The notes beneath the pieces are model-generated. The model was not told the DNA's origin. It made no database searches and worked only from the letters and a program-made list of their open reading frames with translations. From Ophthalmolycus amberensis (Eukaryota; Chordata; Actinopteri; Perciformes; Zoarcidae): a stretch of 64,000 nucleotides of DNA. This document shows, piece by piece, positions 39,468-50,146 of this stretch (position 1 is the first letter of the stretch; each line of letters begins with the position of its first letter). The stretch is from assembly GCA_024529925.1 (NCBI GenBank), contig JAFEUB010000912.1, forward strand, positions 972,501-1,036,500, given 5' to 3'. A program made the position numbers and the translations under genes.

Positions 39468-41215
39468 GATAGATATATACTTTATTCATCCCGCAAGGGG
39501 AAATTTGTTGGCTACAGCAGCAAAAAATATACTAAGCAATCAAAGTGACAGAGTAAAAAAAAAAAGTAAAAATATTAAGTGTAAAAAATGCACAATATAT
39601 ACAATAAAATAACAAAGTAGAACATATTAAGTAAAATAAAAAATGCACAATATATAGAGTACATTGAGATAGAACAGTATTCATTTAACTAACTAGATAA
39701 ACTAAACAGTATAGTGCAAAGACAGTGTAGCGATGTTGTAGTCAAGTGAATGATGATCTGACCAGAGGTGATTTATTATAAAGTCTTATTGCAGTGGGCA
39801 GGAATGTTCTCCTGTATCGGTCCTTGTGACAGCGGAGCTGGATGAGTCTGTTGGAGAAAGTGCTCCGCTGTCCCTGCAGGAGGTGGTGGAGAGGGTGGTC
39901 CGGGTTATCCAATATGGATAATAGTTTATTCAGAGTCCTCCTCTTCACCACCTTTTCCAGAATGTCTTGTTTGCAGCCAATGATGGAGCCGGCCTTTTTA
40001 ACCAGTTTATTGACTCTGTTGGTGTCTCCGGCTCCAATGCTGCTCCCCCAGCAGACTACGGAGAAGTACAGTGCACTGGCCACAACAGACTGGTAGAACA
40101 TCTCCAACATCTTGCTGCACACGTTGAAGGATCGGAGTTTTCTCAAGAAAAAGAGTCGACTCATCCCCTTCTTGTACACAGCGTTGATGTTGGCCTTCCA
40201 GTTCAGTCTGCTGTCGATGGAGAAACCCAGGAACTTGTACTCCTCCACCATGTCCACATCCTCTCCCAGAACTCTCAGCAGTTGTGGAGCCGTCGTCTTC
40301 CTCCTGAAGTCGACCACCATCTCTCTGGTCTTGGCCACGTTCAGACGCAGGTGATTTCTACCAGGTCCACTCTACAAAGTCCTCCACTACTGCCCTGTAC
40401 TCCTCCTCCCGTCCGTCCCTTATACACCCGACCACTGCAGAGTCATCAGAGAACTTCTGCAGATGGCATGACACAGAGTTGTAATGGAAGTCAGTGGTGT
40501 ACAAGGTGAACAGGAAGGGAGACAGAACAGTTCCCTGTGGGTCTCCAGTATCACTGACCACCACCGTATCAGACAGCACACGGCCCAGTCGGACAAACTG
40601 TGGTCTGCCTGTGAGGTAGTCAGTGATCCAGGAGACGGTGGACGCGTTAACCCCCCCCCCCCCCCCCCACCTGCTTCTCACTCAGCAGCAGTGGTTGGAT
40701 GGTGTTGAATGCACTGGAGAAGTGTTTGCAGAGGTGTTTGTGAGGTGAGGGGTGTGGAGGAGACAGATGAGGGCTGTGAACTAATATTGAAGAAACAAGT
40801 TAGCTCGTTTGCCCTCACCAGGGAGCCCCCTGGTTGTCTCCCTCCAATCTTGAAGCCAGTTATCTGCTTCATCCCGGTCCACACCTCCCTCACGTTGTTC
40901 TGCTGGTCTCCAGCTTCCTCCTGTAAGAGTCCTTGCCCTCCCTGAGCTTCACCTTCAGGTCGCGCTGAACTCTCCTGAGCTCGTCCCTCTCCCCAGACCT
41001 GAAAGCTGCTTTCTTCTTATTAAGAAAAGCTTTCAGGTCACTGGTGATCCATGGCTTGTTGTTAGGGAAGCAGCGTACAGTCCGGGATGGAATGGTGGTT
41101 TGTTCACAGAATTTAATGTATTCTGTGATGCAGTCCATCATGCTGTTGATGTCCTCCCCATGTGGTCCACACAGCACATCCCAATCCGTTGACTCAAAGC
41201 AGTCCTGCAGTCCTG
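39468..41215 (-). mobile_element. Rex1/CR1-like LINE, 5'-truncated, unit C
   Basis: The 3' end is at the left: the complement ends in a GATGAATAAAGTATATATC-type tail, inserted into the sequence that reads GATCATACGG in unit A, with CATA on both sides. Minus-strand coding shows the reverse transcriptase block GDPQGTVLSPFLF and the catalytic motif FSDD, then the C-terminal part (LNWKANINAVYKKGMSRLFFL through SVVCWGSS). Upstream pieces match the unit B fragment. A C run of about 17 bases at 40651-40668 and several frame breaks make it non-functional. Confidence 0.8.
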
Positions 41216-41414
41216 CATACGGTCCTGTTGGATTGCATTACATTCTATGGTGTTCTTGTTATTTTGTCCACTCCCTGTCCTTGGCCTTAATGCCTTTTTG
41301 CAAGATCATGACAACATTATAAGTACTGTTTCATTGGCTGCTGCTTGAACTGAGAAGGAGGAGTATTCAAAGAGAAATTGAATAAAAGCAGAACCAGATA
41401 GAGATCAACTTAGA

Positions 41415-43412
41415 ATGAAGACAGACTCTCGCTGCACCAGGAAAATGCTGACTGGTAAGATACTTTTCATATAAGTGCATTGCTTTTAAATTGCATTCAC
41501 AGAAAAGGTGGTATATCATTTCTTACCAGGCGGATCTGAAATAAGGATGCATAAACCATATTTTTTAGTTAATAGGTAATATTTTCTGGGCACAACAGCA
41601 ATTGAGTGCAATGGGTTAAAAGTTAACTTGCAATTTAGTACATAGTACTATCGGCAAAACATTTCTATCACGCCTTCAGTTGGTGCAGAACTCTGCAGCG
41701 AGACTTTTAACTGGTACTCGCAGACGTGAACACATTTCACCGATCTTAAAATTCCTTCATTGGCTACCAGTAGAGTACAGAATCAATTTTAAGATGTTAT
41801 TTGTTTTTAAGTGTTTAAATGTTTAAATGGCGCCGGCCCAGTCTATCTGTCTGACCTGCTGCAGCCATATCCACCACCTCGCTCACTAAGATCTCTCGGC
41901 CAACAGCTTTTAGTTGTTCCGAAAATAAAAATGACAACCGGTCCTTCTCTGTTGCTGCCCCTAAACTCTGGAACAACCTTCCCCTTCATATTAGGTTGTC
42001 ATCCACCTTACCAATGTTTAAAAGCCATTTAAAACCTATTTATTTTCCCTGGCCTTAACATGGCACTTTTGTGTGATTTGTGTCAGTTTGTCTTGATTTT
42101 AATGTCACTTACTGATATTAATCCAGTCTTTGATTGTATGACTGCTTATCTACTGTATGTCCAGCACTTTGGGCAACCTTTGTTGTATTTTAAAATGTGC
42201 TATACAAATACATTTTGATTGATTGATTTTCTTTTTTTGTAACTTAATATTTCTTTTTCTGGCGGAAATGGGCTTTCATGAATGTCTGTATTTTCACACC
42301 TTTTTTTTTCAATAGATAACATCACCACTGCGCCTGCGTCTACGCATCAACCAGATGGATTAGATGGGGTTAAAAAAAATGTGCAAATGGTGGCCCTGGT
42401 CCTCTACTGCGTGATATTTATGGCTGGGACTCTGGGCAACGGTGTGGTCATCTATGTGACAGGCTGCAGGATGAAGAGAACAGTCAACTCAGTGTGGTTT
42501 CTCAACTTGGCTTTGGCTGACTTCCTCTTTACAGCCTTCCTGATTTTCAAGATTATTTCTACCTCTCAGGGGCACCAATGGCAATTTGGACAATTCATGT
42601 GCAAGCTCTTCTACTTTGTGAGTTTAGTCAACATGTTTGCAAGTGTCTTTCTTCTGGCAGCCATAAGTCTGGACCGTTGCCTGTCGATCTGTGTGGTGGT
42701 GTGGGCACACAACAAGCGCACCGTTCGCAAAGCCCAGGTCATATGCGTTGTCATCTGGATGACTGCTGCGGTCTGCAGCACCCCTGAGGCCACCTTTCGG
42801 CAGCTTGTGTTCGGAAACGGGACAATTCACTGTTCTTATTTTGAAACCACACCATTTTGGAGTCTCTACATGTTTCGCTTTGTCATGGGCTTCCTCATCC
42901 CTTTCCTGGTAATATTGCTCTCTTATGTGGCCATAGGTATTCGTACAGGGCGCATGCAGACGACCAGGAAACAGAGATCTCGTCGAATCATTTTCGCTAT
43001 CATTGTGGCATTCTTTATCTGCTGGTTGCCAATACACATTATGTATATCATAGATGTATATGCCCTGACTAACCCAGATCTCGGGAAGATTGTTCAAATT
43101 GGGGGTCCTCTGGCTCATAGCCTAGCTTTTTTGAACAGCTGCCTGAACCCCATTCTCTATGTTTTCATGTGTGATGAATTCCAGAAGAAGCTCAAGCGGT
43201 CCATATGCTTTGTCCTAGAGAGTGCCCTGGCAGAGGACAACATGTCACTCATGTCTACTCGCAGCTTGACGTCGCACTTTTCTCGGGTAACCCGGAAGTC
43301 TGACTCTACTGCACCCGTGGAGAGGCAAGGCACATCCACTTCTTTGAACTCAGAAGAAAGCAAAGTGGTCATCACTGTGGAGCGAGAGAGAGAGACGGGG
43401 AGCACTGATTAG
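41415..43412 (+). CDS. chemoattractant-type GPCR, copy C (long C-terminus)
   Basis: Exons 41415-41454 and 42316-43412; 378 residues, splice sites intact. The body is nearly identical to copies A and B (DNITTAPASTHQPDGLDG start, SLDRCLSI, NPILYVFMCDEF). It differs at the end: GAA replaces the TAA stop of the other two, so the tail continues 19 more residues as EESKVVITVERERETGSTD. The intron lacks the left part of the composite insertion seen in unit B and about 200 bases of original intron, but keeps the L2 tail and right terminus. AATAAA near 44054. Confidence 0.85.
41651..42230 (+). mobile_element. L2-type LINE 3' end, unit C
   Basis: Same insertion as in unit B but starting at CGGCAAAACATTTC because of a deletion that joined it to GTACTAT of the GPCR intron. 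Ends in the TGATTGATTGATT tail. Confidence 0.8.
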
Positions 43413-46400
43413 GACTGCCATCACAGGACGTGTAAATCTAATGTGTCCGCATCAAACTTAGGGAGAAAAGAGCACAAACATGTTACAAATGACATGTTGA
43501 ATTGATTTGGTCAGTACATCTGTGAATAGAAACAAAATTGTTTAAATATTTGCTATGTGTGATTTCAGTGGGTTTATTTTGGATTACGGCGACGAATACT
43601 CGCAATCAGGTGTTTTCAATTATGGTTGATAAAACATCCTCATTGACTCCCTTGTTACTTATGTTGCACCTGTTACAACTTTCACCTTTTTATTACTAGT
43701 ACATGCAGTTTGATGACATCACACAGCTCCCAATATCTCAGGTCTAATCAGCCAGAATAATTGAAAACACCTGTGTGGGTGTGCTGTGGCTTTAAGATGG
43801 AAATATCAAGTTCTACTTTTGTAACAATGATTTATTTTGTACCATGAAACTATAACCTTCAATACACCAGATATGGAAATGCCTATGATTAACATGATGA
43901 AGAGATCAGTTGTATGTTTATCTTTGTATGCTTTTGATGCTCCAGCTTATTTACCCATAGTTATTCAAGGGCTAATTGTCCATAGGAGCATCCATGAGAC
44001 TGTCACACAAGACTGAGCTTTAATGATTGAGCTCTATGTATTTCAATACAGTGAATAAAAACTTAATTTTGATGAGATGTTCTCTTCCTTCTACATGACA
44101 TACACTAATGCACACTGCTCACCAGACTGTTTTATCTTACAGGATACCTATCTGACAGGAATGTACTCTGTAAATCAGACCACTCTCAGATTACTTGAAA
44201 ACACACCGTGAATCAAAAGTATTAGTTCACAACAAGGAAATGAAGAAAAAAATACCACCATCGGGAACGATGATTGTTTGATGCACTTATTCATAGTATA
44301 TTGTTCCTTATCTCATTAAAAAACAATTTTTGTTGTATACTGTCTCACAGCAAATGAACTGGGATGGTTCCTAGTCATTAACTATCTTGTGCACATAAGG
44401 GCACTTTGTATGCGTTCCTCAATTTGGGACATAAAAGCTTCTGATATCACAACAGCACTGACTCCTCTATTATGCATTCTTTACGAACATTTGAATTAAT
44501 TGTGGATAGGAAACTCATAAAGGTCTAGCACTAGGACCCAGGAAGGACTCAAGAAAGGGACCTGAGTCTATGAAAATGAAACTGATTTTACTAGTGAAAT
44601 TGTCAAACCATACAATATTTATTTCAGCTCATATGAGCCAAAAGACATATTGTTAATTTTATAGTACGAAATGAATGATTTGTTAAATAATTATTACAAA
44701 GAATGTGTTATTTGTTAGATTCTTCCTGTTTGGTGAGGGACTACAACTTGGGAGTCATTGCTGAGGCACAACAGCTGAGAAATAAGGTATGATCAAGCAG
44801 ATCAGAGCTGTTTTAACATAGTTCTTAGTCCTTTTAATACAATATTAACATGGTTCTTTAAAAATGCTGTCACCTACATGTGTCTGACTGGGGGAGGAGA
44901 TTGTTCCAGTCTGGCAAGGTATATTATTTAACATTACATATGTATAGTAAAATGTTTCTTCCTTTAGTATATTATTGTGCTCCTGTGTCTTTTAGTTTTT
45001 AATCAATCCAAGACATTAAAGGAGCCAACCAGTGCTTTGCCCAGACCTGTTCTATTTTAGTGTGCCTTCAACCAATCAACTTAAGGGGACAATTTCTGTT
45101 TTATTTTTTCTTGTGGGGCTTTCAGCTGTATTAAAGGGACGCTGAGTAGTTGAGTAGCCATCTTGTATGTGTGAGTTATTGTGTTGTTGGAGTTACCTTA
45201 GGTTGCTGTGTTTTAACTTGAGTGTTTTGATTTGGTGTAAATTGGTATGTGTGTAGCGGTGGTATAATCATAATTTTCCTACATATTTTGGTATAATCTA
45301 TGTTTTATGCATATCACTATAATAAACTCCCTGATGTACAGTCTAGCCCCACATTGTTTATTTCCCTTGCCTTTTCATTTATTGATTTGATTTATGTATT
45401 AACAAAAACAAAATGCTCCATCCCTTCTGGCCTGCATTTATTCTGGGTCTTGTGCATTGAGTATCACCTGACACCTAACTGATGAGAAGACAAACCTAGA
45501 AGAAATAGAAAAGTCCTTTTTAAATGTAATCTTTCAAATTTTATATTTCTCATATCCAAATGGTGCCCTTCATTGACACTTGAAATTCAAAAGGTCTCTG
45601 TCCTTTCAATGGGCAGTGCTGCAGACCTACAAATGTCAATGGACCACAGACGTAGAGTAGAAACTGTGCCAACCTGTGTACCTAAAAAGGCAAACAATTC
45701 CTTCACTCTTCATCTGGTGTGTATGTCATCTTGATCAAACTACTGTCAGCACTTCTTTTTTTTTTTCTTCAGTTGGAGACCATCTTGGCAATACAAATTC
45801 ACTTTTAGTTTTTTTTTTAGCTGGCAAAGAAAAAAAAAAACTTGGTTGAAACGGGCATCACTGTTAAGAGAGTAATTAACTGTTGAACAAAATCATTCGT
45901 GACTTATTTCGTTAAATGTTAATTACAATTTGCTCGGAATCATACGAGAACATTTCGTAAAACATTACCGTGCAATGATCACAGCATCATATCATCATGG
46001 AATGAATGTTAGCACAGATTTCATCACTAGACGCAATTAGAATTGACCAAAAAACAAGAGCAGTAACTCCATTCGTATTGCGATCAGCACTCTCAGCCTC
46101 AGCCATCAACATCTTCACTATTAAGATCTGCAACAGGATCTCGACTTCAAACTCCCATTACTGTCAGCACTTCTGCCTCAATCAAAATGTGCTGTCGTTG
46201 ACAAATGTGTTGTTGCTTAAATACTTGCTCACCATTTAACTTCCAGTAACTGCCCATCAAGTCAGCAATATTGCAACACATGCATTTCAAAATAATGAGT
46301 CATATTGAATATCAAATGTATTTCTGGCTACTCTAGGTTGCTGTGTTCTCCAGTACTTGTGTGTTGAATAAAGCAAACCTGAAAGTGGTTGAGACCACTA

Positions 46401-46758
46401 TGGACTTTAATTAGTCTGGCCAATGTTGAGGATACCACAGGAAGGAGGGAGGCAGTGTGTCTGGAAAACTGATTAGTTTAATCAGACATCTACAAAGAAT
46501 TTTTATTAATAAAACAGTCCTACATCAAACTGGAACTAATTCCTGCACAAGAAATTTCTAAAAACGTAACAATCCTGTAGAATATTTCTTCTGCAATGCA
46601 TAGGACATATGGTATATTTAAGGCTCAAGGTTATGTTCATGCTTTCCTGTGAGTCTGATTACATAGCAGGTGTGCTCAAACATTGACTGCTATATGCCAT
46701 GGCTCCTTTACTACTGCTTGGAGTCCATTCTGTGGAGGAGAGCCACAGTACAAGCCAG
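43413..46758. other. GPCR-C 3' flank and intergenic stretch
   Basis: Up to 44487 this is duplicated flank; 43856-44035 is present only after copy C. Beyond that I see no gene. A minus-strand AATAAA (TTTATT at about 46502) may end lin37. Confidence 0.5.
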
Positions 46759-49167
46759 TTAGCGATCATAGAGCTCCTTAAGAACCCTGATACTCTCGCC
46801 GTATCTTAACTGGTTCTTGCTAGAGCACTCCTTCCATCTAGGAAAAAAGACCAACATGCGTCAGCTCAACTCGTTCCAAACTTTTGGATGTTTCAGTATT
46901 CTTCCAAAAATCGAACTTGCAAACACGTTCACATGAATTGTACATCATGACCGGACATCATATCAGCAACAATTCAAGCATGTTACAAGTGACACAAGAA
47001 CACCCATGGGTAAAACCCTGACCTCAAGGTGGGTTGTCTACAGTACAAAAGTCAATGAAAATGTGAGTCATTATTTTCAATAAAAGAACATACTTTTGCC
47101 TTATCTTTTTCCAACGTTCCATGTGGTCACATATGAGAGAACCTGTTGCAGGAAGGGGATCTGTCAACTGTGGAAAGAGAAACGGTTCAGATTTAGTTAA
47201 TTATAACTATATTTAAATTATAAATCATTAGTTCACTTTTAAATATTGAATTTGATGTTAATGTGTTTCATGTATTATCCCTATGCAAGTAAAACACCAT
47301 CAATAATTCTCTTGCATATAATGTACAGAACCTTGTTAACAGTGGGTTTCTCCGTCTGTGGGATCCTGAGATTGACGGGTTCACCGGAGGGGTTGATTGG
47401 ACAGGAGGTTGGCGGAGGGAGTCTGTACACATTCTGGCCTTTACCATTGATCATGTCTGTAGGCTGGCAAAAGAAAGACAATTTGAGTAAGGAATGAAGT
47501 TGAACAGCCACTTTGTCAAAATTATGGCATAACGGCATCTGTGGGGCTAAGAAATTCCTAATACTTTTGTACTTTAAGTACTCCGTTAAATACTTTCTCT
47601 GAAAGTAAATTCCAAAGACATTAGTATTTGTATATTGTTTTGCCACAAGAGAGCGCCCTTATGCTGTCAGACAGAGGCAGAGAAGCGCTAGTGGCTTTAA
47701 CAGCCACTGTTACCACAGACCATCAATACGAGGCTTTGTCATACAAACATTTAGCCTTTTTATAGATACTTTTAATCAAAGAAATCAGACAAATATATTA
47801 AAGCATATATAGATGTGTAAAAAAGACAATGTGCTATATTTTGAATAATTCATTTGATGAAATATAATATTGTTTACCATAATACTGTTGGCCACAATAA
47901 TAGCTTCCATACTTTGTAAAGCTAGATACTTAAAAGAAACACCATTCTAAAAAAAAAACATTTAACGTTATACTTTACTTTGTGTACTTAATGGTGATGT
48001 TTGCATAGAAAAGTGATGACATAACTGTATGGCCTCACCTCTTCTTCCACCATAATGTGTGGGGGGCTTGGGGAAGCAGGCAGCACTCGAACAGAAGGAT
48101 TGTTTCTCATCCAGGCACGGCAGATAGGATACAGTGGTGTGCTGGTGTTGAACTGAGCCAGATCCACACTGCGATCAAACAACTTAATAATGTAAGCATC
48201 TAACAAGTGGAGAAAGACAAAAAAAATGGGAAGACGAAGAAATTGTACAATGAAGTTAAAGGCAAAGGGACCACACTGAAAGCAACAAAGGAAAGGATGT
48301 TCACTGCAGTGGAATTTCTTCCTGAATTGTTTTCAAAATTTGCATATTCAGTTTACTTTGTTTGTGTTGATTGCTCTCTGGTAGGCCCTCGTCCATCTCT
48401 TTACGCTTTTTCCTCCGGTGCTGTGGAAATCGAGCTGACGGCCTGGACAAATCAAAACAAGGATGGAAACTTGTTTTTTAAAAATCCCAAACGTTACAGC
48501 TTTTTAAATCTCTTATGTTGTGCAGACATACACAGCTCAGTTGAAAAATAGACACTTGCCTTTTTCCAGCAGATGATGGTGACAAATCCCTAAAGAAAGC
48601 AAGTGAAACATGACATCTAAAATCAAGCTTTTGCAATTTATAATTAATGTGGTGGAAATATATCAGATATTCATACATTTCACAGCACCAGCTGCAGTGT
48701 ATCATACATTCTGCAACATTTGACAAATACATATCAGATCCAAATCGTTGATTCATACTTGTTTAAGGAGTCCGCTGATATTTTTCCAGTATCACCCTCA
48801 TTTTGCTCCCTGTTAAAAAACAACGATATGAGTCTAATAGCAAAGTAATCAAAATGACTAGCTAGATGAGTGTCAAACTTTAAAGTTTACCAACCTTTCA
48901 CTTTCACTCCTCTCCACCAGTCCCTTTAACACTGCATCCAATCTGTTGCGTGCACCAGGCCCCTCTGCATCTGCAAGTAATGACAAAGTAGTAAACAGGA
49001 ATTAACGTTACTCACAACAAAGACTTAATCTTGAATGCATACTTTATTACTAAATGTGAATAGTTCCTAACCAATGCTCGTTTAGGAAATCGAATTAACC
49101 TTGGGGTAAAAATGTAATGTCAACGTTACTCACCTGGCCTTTCAGTCTTTATCTTGACGTGGTGCAT
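46759..49167 (-). CDS. lin37: LIN37, DREAM/MuvB complex subunit
   Basis: Nine exons on minus: 49167-49134, 48970-48895, 48809-48759, 48589-48560, 48442-48357, 48199-48039, 47463-47332, 47167-47094 and 46837-46759; 240 residues, all phases fit. It matches vertebrate LIN37 block by block: MHHVKIKTE start, ARNRLDAVLKGLVE, SAGKRPSARFP with a basic KKRK stretch, AYIIKLFDRSVDLAQF, TPLYPICRAWMRN, VYRLPPPT, RWKKIRQKWKE and QLRYGESIRVLKELYDR at the end. It is a core MuvB protein that helps the DREAM complex repress cell-cycle genes in quiescence. The intron after exon 4 has a GC donor (AAG|GCAAGT). It shares a short 5' intergenic region with proser3. Confidence 0.95.
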
Positions 49168-50146
49168 TATCTCCACCTTTCTATAACTTCTAGCTAACGT
49201 TGGCGTTAATTGGGGAAAATGGCGAATTATATAATCACAAGTTCACTGTAGGAGACCGATATATGATACTAACGTACAGGGCGTTAGCTTGCTAACGTTA
49301 GCGAACGTAGCTAGTTAGCTGTTAGGTTTAGGCCGATTAGTTAGACACCTTCTGCGTTAGCAGTGACCATTGGATAACGTTAAAGCTAACGTTAGTTTAC
49401 AAGCCTGTTTACCAATTATAGCGATTAGCTGACTAAATGGAACCCACAGCCATTTCAATACAAAAAATACATGGAAATGAACTGCAAACTGGACGTTTTA
49501 TTTTGTATCGGACCGTAGCCACTTGCTATCTTAAATTACCGTTGCTAACTTAGCATGTTTTTTTGATCTGATCAACGCATACTGCAGACTTTCCTCTTCC
49601 GCGCGCTGTCGGTTTCCTATGACCTGATTGGCGCTTTTGCTGCGAGGATATTCCTCGTGATTGGTTAACTTTTACGTCCATCACATTAAACTCGCTTCCT
49701 ATTGGCTACAAGTCTTGTAGTACATAACGATCGGCATAAACAGGGACTCTTTCTTCTGGTTTCATCGATCATGTTATATTTGTCAAAAAGAGCATAGTAA
49801 TTATGTTTTCAGTTACAACGTTGGACTCGTTTGATTAATAGATCGTCTAAGTGTCCCCTGAGGCATCGTAACGTGCTATTTTATGGACAATTTATGTCCT
49901 ACTGGCGTTTGACTCCATGGTAACTTACTTTTGTGGACATGCCAAGTCAACGCTGAAGACCGGTGGGTGATGTGGTCTTCCTCTTTCTAAATAAACTGTT
50001 ATATTATGGTATGCTTGAGTAACACAGTCAGCCATCCATGCTGATACAACTATAATTTATTGTCAAAGACCTTAGTTGGGGCCAGACATAAATCAGACGC
50101 ACAGTGATGCACATCCCGTCTTCACCTGTGATGTTCTAAAGCTGTA
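49168..50146. promoter_or_regulatory. bidirectional promoter region of lin37 and proser3
   Basis: About 980 bases separate the two divergent start codons. Three ATTGG (inverted CCAAT) boxes at 49627, 49660 and 49701 lie on the same strand within 80 bases; the first overlaps TTGGCGC, an E2F-like core. TTAGC/AACGTTAG-rich sequence lies nearer lin37. Confidence 0.6.

Larger units (their letters stand above)
38499..44487 (+). repeat. segmental duplication unit C
   Basis: Third tandem unit, with a decayed ctrl last exon and 3' flank, a longer LINE, GPCR-C and a 3' flank extended by about 180 bases. It ends at GAATTAA followed by unique sequence (TTGTGGATAGG). Confidence 0.88.
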
